Positions 17,408 to 28,220 are shown, counted from the stretch's first letter. The stretch: 54,328 nucleotides of DNA from Bacteroidales bacterium (GCA_017483575.1 JAFUWF010000009.1:1-54328), one strand, 5' to 3'. Program-made: numbers and translations. The notes: generated by a model from the letters alone, not told the origin.

Positions 17408-18040
17408 TTATTTTGTCGCCAAAACACGGTTGATTTCGCCAATTGAACCCTCGCAAACAACGATATTGGAGGCGTTAACAATGTCGTAAGTATTTAACTG
17501 CGACACGTTTACGACCTTCACGTTCTTGAGGTTTCTAGCAGACAAAGATACGAAATTATTTTGATTCTCAAGCACAAAAAGTGACTTTTTATCGTTCAGA
17601 TTCAGATTCTTCAGAACCTCTATCATCTTTTTGGTCTTGGGTCCTTCGAAACTGAAGTTCTCAACCACAGTCAGGGCATTGCCGCTAGCCTTGTAGGCCA
17701 GAGCGCTGCGACGGGCGAGGCGTTTGACTTTGATATTGAGTTTGAAACGATAGTCGCGGGGCTTGGGTCCAAAAATCGTACCACCACCGACGAACACCGG
17801 GCTCTTCAAATCGCCGGAACGGGCACCGCCGGTACCCTTCTGACGTTTCAGTTTGCGGGTGCTATGGGCGTTCTCGCTGCGTTCTTTGGCTTTGCTGGTG
17901 CCCTGACGCTGGTCGGCCAAGTACTGCTTCACATCCAGATAGATGGCGTGGTCGTTGGGCTCGATGGCGAAGATAGAATCCTCGAGATTGATGGTTCTAC
18001 CGGTTTCGCTTCCGTTGATATTATAAACTTTAATCTCCAT
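17408..18040 (-). CDS. rplD: 50S ribosomal protein L4
   Basis: 210 residues from [16 protein letters not shown]. The frame stays open to an ATG at 18073, but that would overlap rplC, and homologues start at the MEI/MEL position, so 18040 is used. The loop [20 protein letters not shown] reaches into the exit tunnel and can carry macrolide-resistance changes. L4 represses the S10 operon in enterobacteria; regulation here cannot be seen. Seven bases after rplC. Confidence 0.96.
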   Translation of the reverse strand: MEIKVYNINGSETGRTINLEDSIFAIEPNDHAIYLDVKQYLADQRQGTSKAKERSENAHSTRKLKRQKGTGGARSGDLKSPVFVGGGTIFGPKPRDYRFKLNIKVKRLARRSALAYKASGNALTVVENFSFEGPKTKKMIEVLKNLNLNDKKSLFVLENQNNFVSLSARNLKNVKVVNVSQLNTYDIVNASNIVVCEGSIGEINRVLATK

Positions 18041-18047
18041 GTCTAAA

Positions 18048-18677
18048 TTAACTCCATCTTTCAAGTTTGACAATAGAACCTTTGGGGCCGGGGACGGAGC
18101 CTTTGACCAGCATAAGGTTCTTCTCAGCGATAATCTTGACCACCTGGAGATTCTGAACCTTCACACGGTGGTTGCCCATCTGGCCAGCCATACGCATACC
18201 CTTGAAGATACGCGAAGGATAGGACGATGCACCGATCGAACCGGGGGCGCGCAGACGGTCGTGCTGACCGTGAGTCAGGTCACCGACACCGCCGAAGCCG
18301 TGACGCGTGACAACACCCTGGAAACCTTTACCCTTGGAGGTGCCGACCACGTCGACGAACTCGCCTTCTTGGAAGACCTCAACGGTCAACACTTCGCCAT
18401 ATTTCTTCTTGTGGCCCTCCTCAAAACGGCTGAACTCAGCAAGGTAGCGCTTCGGGGTAGTGTTGGCCTTGGCGAAATGGCCCTTCATCGGCTTCGTAGT
18501 GTGGCTCTCCTTCTTCTCGCCAAAAGCGAGCTGGATGGCCTCATAGCCGTCTTTCTCAATCGTTTTCACTTGTGTAACAACACAAGGACCAGCTTCAATC
18601 ACTGTGCACGGAATCTGCTTTCCGTCGGCATCAAAAAGACTGGTCATACCAATTTTCTTTCCAATTAATCCTGACAT
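18048..18677 (-). CDS. rplC: 50S ribosomal protein L3
   Basis: 209 residues: [20 protein letters not shown] at the N-terminus and the central [20 protein letters not shown], followed by [20 protein letters not shown], which includes the Gln methylated in some bacteria. One of the first proteins in 50S assembly. Between rpsJ and rplD. Confidence 0.98.
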   Translation of the reverse strand: MSGLIGKKIGMTSLFDADGKQIPCTVIEAGPCVVTQVKTIEKDGYEAIQLAFGEKKESHTTKPMKGHFAKANTTPKRYLAEFSRFEEGHKKKYGEVLTVEVFQEGEFVDVVGTSKGKGFQGVVTRHGFGGVGDLTHGQHDRLRAPGSIGASSYPSRIFKGMRMAGQMGNHRVKVQNLQVVKIIAEKNLMLVKGSVPGPKGSIVKLERWS

Positions 18678-18745
18678 TTCTTAGTTTGGATTCTTTAAAT
18701 TTGTTAGACAATTCAGCTTATCTGTTTGACATTGGCTGATAAAAC

Positions 18746-19054
18746 TCACACTTTGATTTCGACTTCAACACCGCTGGGGAGCTCGAGCTTCATCAAGGCA
18801 TCGATAGTCTTCGTACGATCGTTGATCTCGATGTCCATCAGGCGCTTGTAGGTGCTCAGTTCGAACTGCTCGCGCGATTTCTTGTTCACGAACGTCGAAC
18901 GGTTGACGGTGAAAATCTTTTTGTTGGTAGGCAGGGGTATGGGACCATTGACCACTGCGCCAGTCATCTTTACGGTCTTCACAATCTTCTCAGCCGATTT
19001 GTCGACGAGGTTGTGGTCGTAAGATTTGAGCTTGATTCTGATTCTTTGACTCAT
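18746..19054 (-). CDS. rpsJ: 30S ribosomal protein S10
   Basis: 102 residues: [40 protein letters not shown], and a C-terminus in [11 protein letters not shown]. It has a head-domain role and, as NusE, a role in transcription antitermination. Only 14 bases separate it from fusA, so the str and S10 operons are probably one transcript here. Confidence 0.98.
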   Translation of the reverse strand: MSQRIRIKLKSYDHNLVDKSAEKIVKTVKMTGAVVNGPIPLPTNKKIFTVNRSTFVNKKSREQFELSTYKRLMDIEINDRTKTIDALMKLELPSGVEVEIKV

Positions 19055-19068
19055 TGTTATTTATTGTA

Positions 19069-21156
19069 TTAATTATTTTTATTCTTCAAAATAGCATCCT
19101 GCAGGTCGCGCGACACCTCGGCATAGTGCGAGAACTCCATCGTGGAGTTGGCACGGCCGGAAGTGATGGTGCGCAGCGCAGTGACATAACCAAACATCTG
19201 TTCCAGAGGCACCTTGGCATGGATGGCCTGGACACCCACCTTGGCGGTGATGTTTTCCAGCACACCGCGACGGCGGTTCAGGTCGCCCGTCACATCGCCC
19301 ACATAGGCGTCGGGCGTCAGCACCTCGAGCTTCATGATGGGCTCCAGCAAAACGGGATTGGCTTTGCGGCAGGCGGTCTTGAAACCAATCTTGGCGCAGA
19401 GCTCGAAACTCAACTGGTCCGAATCCACCGGGTGGAACGAGCCGTCGATGATCTTCACCTTCATGCTGTCCATCGGGTAGCCGGCCAGGACACCGTTCTG
19501 CATAGCCTCCTTGAAACCTTTTTCGATGGCGGGGATAAACTCTTTGGGAATATTGCCGCCCTTTACCTCGTTGACAAACTGCAGTCCTACAACACCTTCG
19601 TCGGCAGGACCAATCTCGAACAGCACATCGGCGAACTTACCCTTGCCACCGGTCTGTTTCTTGTAGACCTCGTGGTGCTGCACGGTGGTGGTGATAGCCT
19701 CTTTGTAGGCCACCTCGGGACGACCCTGGTTGACATCGACATTGAACTCTCTGCGCAGACGGTCCATGATGATATCCAGATGCAACTCGCCCATACCGCT
19801 GATAACAGTCTGGCCGCTCACCTCGTCGGTCTTCACACGGAAAGTGGGGTCTTCCTCCACCAGCTTCATCAGGGCGTTGGTCATCTTGTCCATATCAGCC
19901 TGGGTGTGAGGCTCCACAGCGATGCTAATCACCGGCTCGGGGAACTTCATCGATTCCAGGATGATGGGGTGTTGTTCGTCGCAGAGGGTATGGCCAGTCT
20001 TGATTTCCTTGAAACCAACGGCTGCTCCGATGTCGCCGGCCTCGATACGGTCGAGCGGGTTCTGCTTGTTGGAATGCATCTGCATGATACGCGAGATACG
20101 TTCCTTCTTGCCGGTATTGGCATTGTACACATACGAGCCGCTCTCCAACGAGCCGCTGTACACGCGGAAGAAGCACAGACGACCGACATAGGGGTCGGTG
20201 GCAATCTTGAAAGCGAGGGCCGAGAAGGGGGCTTTGACGTCCACCTTGCGGGTTTCCTCTTTTTCGCTTCTGGGGTTGATACCCTCCACCTCGGGCTTGT
20301 CCATCGGGCTGGGCAGGAAAGCAGCCACAGCGTCGAGCAACGACTGTATGCCCTTGTTCTTGAATGCCGAACCGCACATCACAGGAACAATCTTGCGCGA
20401 AAGCGTAGCCTTGCGAATCTCGGCGATAATCTCATCTGCAGTGATACTGTCGGGATCATCGAAGAACTTCATCATCAAGTCCTCGTTTTCCTCGGCCACA
20501 CCCTCGATGAGTTTCTGGCGGTATTCGGCAGCCAGATCCTTCAAGTCCTCAGGCATAGGCACCTCGTAGAACTTGGTGCCGTTCGAGCTCTCGTCCCAAA
20601 TCAAAGCCTGATTGGTGATGAGGTTCACTACACCTTTGTAGAGGTCTTCCTGACCGATGGGAATCTCGATGGGAATAGGGTTGGCACCAAGGCGCTCCTT
20701 GATTTGGCCCACCACGGAGAAGAAGTCGGCACCGGCACGGTCCATCTTGTTGATGAAAGCTATGCGGGGGACACCGTACTTGTCGGCCTGACGCCAGACG
20801 GTCTCGCTCTGGGGCTCTACGCCGCCAACGGCGCAGAAGATAGCGATGGCACCGTCGAGCACGCGCAGCGAGCGCTCCACTTCGACAGTGAAATCGACAT
20901 GACCCGGAGTATCGATGATGTTGTATTTGTAGCGGTTAGCATTCCATTCCCAGTACACGGTAGTAGCAGCGGAAGTAATGGTGATGCCGCGTTCCTGCTC
21001 TTGCACCATCCAGTCCATAGTGGCGCTACCCTCGTGCGTCTCACCGAGCTTGTAGTTCTTGCCGGTGTAGTAGAGGATACGCTCCGTCGTCGTCGTTTTA
21101 CCGGCGTCGATGTGGGCCATAATTCCGATGTTGCGTGTGTACTTGAGGTCGGACAT
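19069..21156 (-). CDS. fusA: elongation factor G
   Basis: 695 residues, the normal length. GTPase motifs are present: AHIDAGKT at 14-21, DTPGHVD at 82-88, NKMD at 136-139. Domains II-V follow, with domain IV motif [15 protein letters not shown] and the end [18 protein letters not shown]. It drives translocation of tRNA and mRNA. It lies between rpsG and rpsJ; no tuf gene follows, as is usual in Bacteroidales. Confidence 0.98.
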   Translation of the reverse strand: MSDLKYTRNIGIMAHIDAGKTTTTERILYYTGKNYKLGETHEGSATMDWMVQEQERGITITSAATTVYWEWNANRYKYNIIDTPGHVDFTVEVERSLRVLDGAIAIFCAVGGVEPQSETVWRQADKYGVPRIAFINKMDRAGADFFSVVGQIKERLGANPIPIEIPIGQEDLYKGVVNLITNQALIWDESSNGTKFYEVPMPEDLKDLAAEYRQKLIEGVAEENEDLMMKFFDDPDSITADEIIAEIRKATLSRKIVPVMCGSAFKNKGIQSLLDAVAAFLPSPMDKPEVEGINPRSEKEETRKVDVKAPFSALAFKIATDPYVGRLCFFRVYSGSLESGSYVYNANTGKKERISRIMQMHSNKQNPLDRIEAGDIGAAVGFKEIKTGHTLCDEQHPIILESMKFPEPVISIAVEPHTQADMDKMTNALMKLVEEDPTFRVKTDEVSGQTVISGMGELHLDIIMDRLRREFNVDVNQGRPEVAYKEAITTTVQHHEVYKKQTGGKGKFADVLFEIGPADEGVVGLQFVNEVKGGNIPKEFIPAIEKGFKEAMQNGVLAGYPMDSMKVKIIDGSFHPVDSDQLSFELCAKIGFKTACRKANPVLLEPIMKLEVLTPDAYVGDVTGDLNRRRGVLENITAKVGVQAIHAKVPLEQMFGYVTALRTITSGRANSTMEFSHYAEVSRDLQDAILKNKNN

Positions 21157-21213
21157 ACTGTTGTTTGAGGTAGTTGTTGGTTATTTATACTTATTAATAC
21201 TTTATTTATTGTC

Positions 21214-21681
21214 TCACACTCTGAAGTGGGAGAAAGCCTTGTTGGCGTCGGCCATGCGGTGGATATCCTCCTTGCGCTTGAAGGCGGCGCCCTCTTCCTT
21301 GTAAGCGGCCTGGATTTCGGCGGCCAGCTTCAGGGCCATGGTCTTCTCGCTGCGCTTACGGGAGAAACCAATGAGGTTCTTCATACCGATGCTCTGCTTG
21401 CGCTCGGCACGGATTTCGGTAGGAATCTGGAAGGTGGCACCACCGATACGGCGGCTACGCACCTCGACACTGGGGGTAACGTTGGCCAGAGCCTTCTTCC
21501 ACACCTCGAGGCCGTCCTCTTTCGTACGGTCGGCGACAACGTCGATTGCCTCGTAGAAAATCTTGTAAGCGATGGTCTTCTTGCCACCCATCATCAGGTT
21601 GTTGACGAACTTGGTGACCAGGATATCATTGTATTTGGGATCCGGGAGGATAATTCTTTTCTTGGGTTTAGCTTTTCTCAT
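21214..21681 (-). CDS. rpsG: 30S ribosomal protein S7
   Basis: 155 residues: [20 protein letters not shown] and [20 protein letters not shown], with ends typical of S7 ([20 protein letters not shown]). It nucleates the 30S head and contacts E-site tRNA. Between rpsL and fusA. Confidence 0.98.
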   Translation of the reverse strand: MRKAKPKKRIILPDPKYNDILVTKFVNNLMMGGKKTIAYKIFYEAIDVVADRTKEDGLEVWKKALANVTPSVEVRSRRIGGATFQIPTEIRAERKQSIGMKNLIGFSRKRSEKTMALKLAAEIQAAYKEEGAAFKRKEDIHRMADANKAFSHFRV

Positions 21682-21692
21682 TGCTGTACTTG

Positions 21693-21726
21693 AACTTTAA
21701 ACTTTCAACTTTTAACTTTCAACTTA
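21693..21726. repeat. seven-base tandem repeat tract between rpsL and rpsG
   Basis: The plus strand reads AACTTTA, AACTTTC, AACTTTT, AACTTTC, AACTTAC in direct succession. The last unit runs into the rpsL stop codon (21724-21726, minus). The same 7-base period with different units recurs at 14555, 36533, 39362 and 48365. Confidence 0.75.
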
Positions 21727-22107
21727 CTTGCCGGCCTGTTTCGGACGCTTGGCACCGTATTTCGAACGACGCTGGCGACGACCGTCCACTCCGCTGGTGT
21801 CCAATGCACCACGGATGATGTGATAACGCACACCGGGAAGGTCCTTCACACGGCCTCCGCGGATCATCACGATCGAGTGCTCCTGCAGGTTGTGACCCTC
21901 ACCCGGGATGTAGGCGTTGACCTCTTTACCATTGGTCAAACGAACACGAGCCACCTTACGCATGGCCGAGTTAGGTTTCTTGGGGGTGGTGGTGTACACA
22001 CGGGTGCAGACACCGCGACGCTGCGGGCAGCTGTCGAGGGCGGGAGACTTGGACTTGTACTCCATCTGCTGACGTCCTTTGCGAACTAATTGCTGAATTG
22101 TTGGCAT
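21724..22107 (-). CDS. rpsL: 30S ribosomal protein S12
   Basis: 127 residues. [20 protein letters not shown], then [20 protein letters not shown] and [16 protein letters not shown]. The two loop lysines whose changes give streptomycin resistance (in TPKKPNS and RVKDLPG) are both the sensitive type. It sits in the decoding centre. First gene of the cluster; a strong promoter lies about 80 bases upstream. Confidence 0.98.
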   Translation of the reverse strand: MPTIQQLVRKGRQQMEYKSKSPALDSCPQRRGVCTRVYTTTPKKPNSAMRKVARVRLTNGKEVNAYIPGEGHNLQEHSIVMIRGGRVKDLPGVRYHIIRGALDTSGVDGRRQRRSKYGAKRPKQAGK

Positions 22108-22187
22108 TTTCTTTTACTTGTTTTTTTATTTTTTTATTACTTGTTTTCTATCTCATTTATGGGCACAACCCGCCCAAAAAGGAATTG

Positions 22188-22219
22188 CAAAAGTACTACT
22201 TTTTTCCGACCCCACCAAA
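22188..22219 (-). promoter_or_regulatory. housekeeping promoter of the str-S10 cluster
   Basis: On the minus strand TTTG (22219-22216), 20 bases, then TACTTTTG (22195-22188) fits the Bacteroidetes primary sigma consensus TTTG-N19/21-TAnnTTTG exactly. It lies about 80 bases before the rpsL start and points toward it. A second, less certain match (TTTG-N21-TAATTTTG) lies at 22288-22320. Confidence 0.75.
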
Positions 22220-22474
22220 CATCCGGAACCATTCACAATGTTAAAAAATCATAAAATCTTTTCGCAGCATTGATATTCTGTATATTACAAAATTATTTTA
22301 ACACAAAATTTTTCATCAAAAACGCAATTTATCAACAAAAATCGCCCCGCAGAACCTCCTCTTTTCAACACGTTTTTCACAATTTTCAACCCTTTGAAAG
22401 CGACAGCCGCACCACCGGATACATCTTTCTCCAGGGTACGGCATGCCGCATCCACACACACAAATGTTTTGTCT
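22220..22474. other. AT-rich gap between rpsL promoter and T9SS gene
   Basis: No gene is visible. The part nearest rpsL is AT-rich and may hold the second weak promoter. The part nearest 22475 lies just past the stop of the large minus-strand gene, and no convincing terminator hairpin was found there. Confidence 0.4.
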
Positions 22475-25400
22475 CTAGAACACTACCAGCTTAAACGTCG
22501 TGGACACATGGTCGGTAGTGACGATGACATAATATATACCAGCTTCCAAGCTGCTGATATCCAACACAGCGCTTTCCATCTTCAACGACATCACCCCCCG
22601 GCCTGCGGCATCGCGCACCGTCACCCTTGCACCAGCCTCCACACCTCGCAGTTCCACACTGCCGCTGGCAGGATTGGGCACCAGCAGGAGGCGGCCGGTT
22701 TCAGCCACCTCGCCGATGCCATCAACCTCAGTGGTGAACCTCACAACATCGCTCCATACGCTTTTCTTGGCCTCATCGCAGAGGGTCATCACATAGAGGT
22801 CGTATATCGTATTGGCATTGAGGCCTTCAATACGGGTCGACACCCGTCCCGGAGCTTGCGCGTCAACAATCATTTCCGCGCCCATCCCCTGGCCGAAGTC
22901 CTTCGGGCCGTACTCCAGGCGCCAAGGTCCCGCCGTCGGTGCCATCCACTCCACGTCCACGCTGTGCGTTCCCACACCGACAACCGTCACATCCTCCACC
23001 GGCGGACACTCCAGGGTGGTGAACCGCAGCGTATCGCTCCACAGCAACTGCCCGTCGCTGCACATCGGACGCACAACCATACCGTATTCCGTCCCCTGTT
23101 CCAGACCCGAAACCATCGCGCCGGGACTATTCGCAACCAGCAAAGTGTCGCCATAATGGCTGCTGATTCTCACCTCCCATTCCGTCGCCGGCCCCTGGGG
23201 AGTCCAACCCACCATCACGGTGCCGAGCGTCACACTGTCCACATGCAGATCCGCCACCGGACGGCATGGCGGCTCATGGTACAATGTTTCAACCGCCACA
23301 CTGTCCAACCCAAATGTGGCCGAGGTGGCCAACGTATCGCGGAAGAAGGAGAAGTAGAGCCTGCCTGTACCAGCTGGGGTGAGGTAGGTGGCAAAGTCGA
23401 AGGAATGCCAATCGAAGCCCTGGGTACTGGCGCTGGAGGCTATGCTGTCGTCCAGGAGCAGTGTCTCCACCCCCGTCGTGTCGTCCTGGTATACCACCCT
23501 GACACGCATCGGCAGATAGTGGGAATGGTAGGAGGAATCGCTATAGCTCTGCCTGACCGCCAACATGAAACCCACGTAGGCGTCAGTGTCGACAACGTGC
23601 AGCATCGGCGATGTAAAGGTAAGCACACTGTCGGAGGTGCCGATGGAGCCTATCAAAGCCTGATGGCCGTTGACGACGGTAGTGGCATTGCGCACCGAGG
23701 GGGTGTAGGTCGGCATGCCCTTCACCTCCCAGCAACGGGGCATACGGTTCGTCGGACATCCTTCAAACTCCTCCGTGTAAGGCAATTCAATGGCACCGCA
23801 CTCGGTGGTGAATCCCACCGCCACGGAGAAGGTAGCCAAACCCTCCTCGCACACCGACGCCACCTCGAACACATAGTCCGTGGCCATCGCCAGACCATTC
23901 ACCTCCACGCTGTCGCCCATGAAGTCGATGCTGTCGCTCAAGGTATACAGCCGGTAGTGCCCCACGCCCCGCGGGTCGTGCACCACCAGCAGGGCCGAGC
24001 TGTCGGTCACCGCGGCCACACTCACCGAGTCGGGCGCCATGCACGAGAGGTCGCGCACCAGCCTCACATCGTCCAGCACCACCGGGGCATGGAAACCGCC
24101 TCCGCCATTGCCAAAGCGCATGGCTACATAAATATTGGTATCACTGCTCGAGCCAAGCGACACATAGTATTCATGCCAATCTTCCAGCGAGGGAAGCGTG
24201 ATCGACTGCATGGCGGTGAAGGTCAGCGTATCGGCCGGGTCGCTCATCACGCCCACCTGCACCGTTGCCTCTCCCCTCGCCCAGAAGTCGAGGGCCACAC
24301 CGACAAGGCTGTCCACCTGTGGCATCACGTAGAAGAACGGCTGATTGTTGTAGCCCACATTGGGCACCAGGGCACCGCTATAGCCGCGGCCTGAGGTGCG
24401 GTTCGTGCGGTCGCCGCTGTTGTTGGGGTAGCAGTAGTCAACGAAACTTTGGCAGATGCCCAGGCCGTCGTCATAGTCCTCGCTCCACGGCAGCTCGTCG
24501 TGCGTAATCACGCCGCAGGCCGTCGCCATGCGGACGCTGAGCATCGTCGACAAGGTGCTGTCGGTCGGACAGATGGAAGCCGCCCACACATCGTAAGTCG
24601 TGGAGTGCGTCAGGCCGGTAATTGTATAGGCATAGCCGGCAACATCGGCGGAGTCGCTCCTCTCCCCCACTCCCCACCACAGGCGGTAGCGCCCGGAGGA
24701 GTCGTCGTCGGCAATGCGCACTCTGAGAATGCCCAGCGAGGCGCTGTCCAGCAACAGACTGTCGGGACGCGCACACGAGGTGGCATAGAAGAGGCTGAAA
24801 TCGTCCAGATAGACCTGGTGCCAACTGCTGAGGCTCGTCAGGCGCAACGCCAACCGTCCGCTGCCTATGCCACCGAGAGCCCGCTCGTAGTATCCCCATT
24901 CGCTACCGAAGGGCACCGTGTCGAAGGCCACAAAGGTCGTGCTGTCCGCACCGTTGGTCACAACGCCGAGTTCGAGCACCGTATTGCTCATGGTGGAGTT
25001 CATCCCCATCACATTGAAAGCAATGGCCAACCCGTTGTACGGCATCGCCACAAGCGGCAACGCCACGAGGGTACGCTCTGCCACACCCTGCCAGGTATCG
25101 GCGAGCATGCGCAGCCGCCCCTCTTGGACCACAGCGCTGCTGTAGGTGGTGCCGGCGTGTATACGCGTCCAGCAGGGGTCGAAACCGTCGTCGGTCCAGG
25201 AGTCGAAGTCCTCGCTCCACGGCAACGAACCGATTCCCGTGCAGGCAGTAGTGAAACTCGTCGCAACGGCATCCGTAAAACCATCGGTGCACACCGTGCG
25301 GACACTGACATTATAAACAGTCTCGGGGCTAAGACCCGTGAAGGTATACGTTGTGTCGCCCGCCACGGTGACCGTCTGCCCGCCGCAGCTCACCTCGTAG

Positions 25401-27730
25401 GTGCCGGCGCCGTTGATGTCCACCCACTCCACGGTGGCCTCCGCATCGCTCACCATGCCCACCCTCAGGCTCACCGGACGCATGCAGGCCGTAAAGGGCG
25501 AGACAACGACGCTGTCCAGATAGCCGTAGTCGTACACCGAGGCCGAAGCGTAGCTATGGTTGGTATGGTTGTCCTGCAGCAGGGCGATGCGGCCGTCGAC
25601 CACGTCGCTGAAGGCGAAGTCCACACTGTAGCGATGCCAGTTGCCATCCACAGGACGCAGGGTGGCCACACGGGAGAATCCGCTGGTATCTTCCACACTG
25701 GTGGTGACGCCCACCACCAGCTCCACGTATTCATACCCGCTGGGCACCTTGTAGTCGAAGTCCACCATCAGGCGGTTGGAGGCATCCGTAGTGGCAGGCA
25801 GCACCACCCACGAGGCCTCGCGTCCCACCATGCTGGTACGCCGGGAGGCCATACGGAGCGAATAGCTGCCCTCCGAGGCCTCGGTCTGGCTGGTCTCCGG
25901 CACCCAGTCGGGGAAGGGACTGGCGCTTTGCAGACGCAGGCTCCGCGCCTTCCAGCAGAAGGAAAGCCCCTCGCTCTCGAAGCCCTCGCTGAAGGGGGCC
26001 GTCATCGGCAGGCAGGGGGTGTGGAAAGTGGCGCCAGCGGCCGTCGAGGCCTCGCTGCCACAGAGGGCATAGACCTGCACCAGATACTCCACATCGGGCA
26101 TCAGTCCCGTGAGCACCGTCGGCGAGGCGGAAGCATACACCGTATCCCCCACCGCGGAACCCAACGGGCGGCACACCACACGGTAGCTGCCCGTGTGGTT
26201 GACGTCGACCCAGGTGACAATCGCCGTGGTCGCAGTATCGACAAAACTGTCAGCCATCACCGTGTCCACCGCCGGGCAACCCACAGCCTCATGCACATCG
26301 ATGTTGTCCACATGCCAGATGCCATTCACCCTGAAGGCAACGGACTTGCCGTCGCCGTTGTAGCCTCCCGTACGCAGGGAGAGGTTGGTCCACGCTCCGG
26401 GCGTAACCGCAATGTCGCTCAACGGCAGGAACGACGCATAGTCGCCGGGGTTCTCCAGGATGCCGAACTCCATGGTGCCGCTCTGGCAGTAAGCGCTGAA
26501 GCTCACCTCCAGACCCCCCAGGGTGTCTACGGGCGGCAAGGCCGCCACAACGTTGCTCATACGCAGACAACGCTGACCCGAATAGACATTCACCGCCGCA
26601 CCGGACGTCGACCGCCGCCAACAACCGGGATCGAACAAGTCGGAGTACGTAGTGTAATTGGTGTAGGAATCGAAGTTCTCCGTGTACGGGAGGTCGCTGC
26701 GGCCCATGGCCTGGCAGGGGGTTACGAAGTCCATACTCTGCCACGCGCTGACATCCGCGCCGCAGTCGGACATGATGAAGATGTAGTAATGGTGGCCGGG
26801 CTGCAGGGAGTCGAGGTAGTAGACAGTGTCGTTGGTCGAAAGCAGAGGCCGGTTGCCGGGGTACAGATAGGTGAACCACGTGCTGTCGAAATAGAGTTCA
26901 TACGTGCATCCCGGCACCCCGTTGCCCGTCCAAGTCAGCACGCCCGAGGTAGGACCCAGGTTCTCCACCCGGATATTGCGCGGCTTGCCGCAGGCAGGCT
27001 CCGGGCGCACATAGGTGATGACCAGCCCGCTGTCCGGCATCCCCGTCAGCAGGTGCAGCACATTGCTCGCGCTGCTGCCGATACTGCTTGGCGCCGCGAC
27101 CGTGGGACTGTCCCACGTGCCGCTGAGCACCACGTGGTCGTTGGCGCTGCCGCTGGCGGCACCCATCATGAAGTTGAACGAACTGTCGGCATAGTGGTTC
27201 TCCATGTGGCCGTAGTGCACGCTGACATTGCCGCTCTCGTAGATGCGCAGCTGGTAGTTGAAGTTGTCGTTGCTGCCGTTCCAGTGCTGCACATGCTGGA
27301 ACTCCACGGCCAGCACCTGCCCGCCATAGGAGTCGGTCTCCAGCTGCCAGTAGCAGGCCGAATTGCCGGACGGCATCTGCCCGTCCACCAACAGAAACGG
27401 CACGATGACCGGCGCTCCGCCGGAGTAGTAGCCGTAGGAATCGTGCGAACCGGGGTTGTTGGACAGAATCAGGTAGCCGTCGGAACGCACATAGACCGTT
27501 GTGCCCTGGGCAATGACGCCATCCCCGAACTCGAAATCGAACGGCATGCTGATGCTCTGCCTGCCGCCGTCGCCGACAACGGAGGCCAGCTGCGTGCCTG
27601 TCGAGGCAATGGAAACCCAGGGGGCGTTGTCGGTCTCCACGCTGTAGGCAGACAGAATCTGCGCCTGCGCACCCGCTCCGAGCAGCAACATCGCCGCCAT
27701 CAATAGAAATGTAATCTTTTTCATCTTCAA
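22475..27730 (-). CDS. T9SS type A secreted multidomain protein (FN3 and jelly-roll repeats)
   Basis: 1751 residues. Signal peptide MKMKKITFLLMAAMLLLGAG ending in AQAQ. Roughly five repeats of a beta-sandwich module each begin with a P-[WFY]-[ST]-E-x-F-[DE]-like motif (for example LPYTENFDS, LPWSEDFDS, LPYTEEFEG), like choice-of-anchor or MAM-type jelly rolls. They alternate with about seven fibronectin-III-like segments. The last about 75 residues (LLLVPNPASGSVELRGVEAG ... GIYYVIVTT) are a type A C-terminal sorting domain, so the protein should cross the outer membrane through T9SS and be anchored or released. No catalytic domain is recognised; an adhesin or structural role is possible. It stands alone on the minus strand. 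Confidence 0.9.
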   Translation of the reverse strand: MKMKKITFLLMAAMLLLGAGAQAQILSAYSVETDNAPWVSIASTGTQLASVVGDGGRQSISMPFDFEFGDGVIAQGTTVYVRSDGYLILSNNPGSHDSYGYYSGGAPVIVPFLLVDGQMPSGNSACYWQLETDSYGGQVLAVEFQHVQHWNGSNDNFNYQLRIYESGNVSVHYGHMENHYADSSFNFMMGAASGSANDHVVLSGTWDSPTVAAPSSIGSSASNVLHLLTGMPDSGLVITYVRPEPACGKPRNIRVENLGPTSGVLTWTGNGVPGCTYELYFDSTWFTYLYPGNRPLLSTNDTVYYLDSLQPGHHYYIFIMSDCGADVSAWQSMDFVTPCQAMGRSDLPYTENFDSYTNYTTYSDLFDPGCWRRSTSGAAVNVYSGQRCLRMSNVVAALPPVDTLGGLEVSFSAYCQSGTMEFGILENPGDYASFLPLSDIAVTPGAWTNLSLRTGGYNGDGKSVAFRVNGIWHVDNIDVHEAVGCPAVDTVMADSFVDTATTAIVTWVDVNHTGSYRVVCRPLGSAVGDTVYASASPTVLTGLMPDVEYLVQVYALCGSEASTAAGATFHTPCLPMTAPFSEGFESEGLSFCWKARSLRLQSASPFPDWVPETSQTEASEGSYSLRMASRRTSMVGREASWVVLPATTDASNRLMVDFDYKVPSGYEYVELVVGVTTSVEDTSGFSRVATLRPVDGNWHRYSVDFAFSDVVDGRIALLQDNHTNHSYASASVYDYGYLDSVVVSPFTACMRPVSLRVGMVSDAEATVEWVDINGAGTYEVSCGGQTVTVAGDTTYTFTGLSPETVYNVSVRTVCTDGFTDAVATSFTTACTGIGSLPWSEDFDSWTDDGFDPCWTRIHAGTTYSSAVVQEGRLRMLADTWQGVAERTLVALPLVAMPYNGLAIAFNVMGMNSTMSNTVLELGVVTNGADSTTFVAFDTVPFGSEWGYYERALGGIGSGRLALRLTSLSSWHQVYLDDFSLFYATSCARPDSLLLDSASLGILRVRIADDDSSGRYRLWWGVGERSDSADVAGYAYTITGLTHSTTYDVWAASICPTDSTLSTMLSVRMATACGVITHDELPWSEDYDDGLGICQSFVDYCYPNNSGDRTNRTSGRGYSGALVPNVGYNNQPFFYVMPQVDSLVGVALDFWARGEATVQVGVMSDPADTLTFTAMQSITLPSLEDWHEYYVSLGSSSDTNIYVAMRFGNGGGGFHAPVVLDDVRLVRDLSCMAPDSVSVAAVTDSSALLVVHDPRGVGHYRLYTLSDSIDFMGDSVEVNGLAMATDYVFEVASVCEEGLATFSVAVGFTTECGAIELPYTEEFEGCPTNRMPRCWEVKGMPTYTPSVRNATTVVNGHQALIGSIGTSDSVLTFTSPMLHVVDTDAYVGFMLAVRQSYSDSSYHSHYLPMRVRVVYQDDTTGVETLLLDDSIASSASTQGFDWHSFDFATYLTPAGTGRLYFSFFRDTLATSATFGLDSVAVETLYHEPPCRPVADLHVDSVTLGTVMVGWTPQGPATEWEVRISSHYGDTLLVANSPGAMVSGLEQGTEYGMVVRPMCSDGQLLWSDTLRFTTLECPPVEDVTVVGVGTHSVDVEWMAPTAGPWRLEYGPKDFGQGMGAEMIVDAQAPGRVSTRIEGLNANTIYDLYVMTLCDEAKKSVWSDVVRFTTEVDGIGEVAETGRLLLVPNPASGSVELRGVEAGARVTVRDAAGRGVMSLKMESAVLDISSLEAGIYYVIVTTDHVSTTFKLVVF

Positions 27731-28055
27731 AACGTTTTTGTTATACTATTGTTGATTCATGCACTCTGTTTTCCTTGGCCTTCCGGCCCGCGCTTTTCAT
27801 CCCGTCTCTGCTATAAAGAGTCGGAACGGCCCTTTTTGGCTCACACTTTTAACATTTCTTTTTCCCCCACGCCACGCTATCTCCCTCAAAAACAATAGAC
27901 AAAAAAACACCCGCAAAATTTCATCCTTAACAAATTTTAACATTTGCAGCGACGGATACGCCCCACTAAACCAGCGCCCTGCAATTCCCCTACCCTGCCC
28001 CCATCACCAACCCGAACACCATCGCCCCCACAACCAGCAACAAACCCCCACCAAT
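27731..28055. other. intergenic region upstream of the T9SS gene
   Basis: This stretch holds the 5' leader of the minus-strand T9SS gene. No exact TAnnTTTG promoter was found on the minus strand. The sequence nearer 28000 is C-rich and low in complexity. Together with the repeat at 28056-28220 and the leader of the small gene at 28361 it forms a 630-base stretch without an annotated gene. Confidence 0.4.
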
Positions 28056-28220
28056 CAGCCCCCAAATTCGACCCTTGTCATATAGTATGCATATAGTATA
28101 CATATACTTCTCATATAGTATTTATATACAGTATATGAATACTATATGAGAAGTATATGTATACTATATGCATACTATATAAGAACAGTCGAATAAGACA
28201 CCTCTTTGACCCCTGTTTGA
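28056..28220. repeat. long AT-rich palindrome, copy 2
   Basis: The 101-base core (28080-28180) is a near-perfect palindrome built from ATATAGTATGCAT/ATATAGTATACAT units, with a single mismatch close to the centre. The right flank AAGAACAGTCGAATAAGACA matches copy 1. The left flank CAGCCCCCAAA plus CCTTGTCATATAG matches the far end of copy 3 read on the other strand. The homology therefore extends about 25-40 bases beyond the core on both sides. It lies upstream of the T9SS gene and beyond the 3' end of lptB. Non-coding. Confidence 0.88.

Noticed and set aside
18041-18073. Upstream start for L4 (11 extra codons)
   Set aside because: It would overlap rplC by 26 bases and family members begin at the inner MEIKVYN.
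22320-22400. TTATCAACA and TTTTCAACA-like sites resembling DnaA boxes
   Set aside because: Only near matches in an AT-rich gap, no dnaA, dnaN or AT-rich unwinding arrangement nearby; not enough for an origin.
24449-27706. Open plus-strand frame of 1085 codons (and another at 22394-24394)
   Set aside because: His/Arg/Gly-rich shadows of the minus-strand T9SS protein, no signal peptide or motif.
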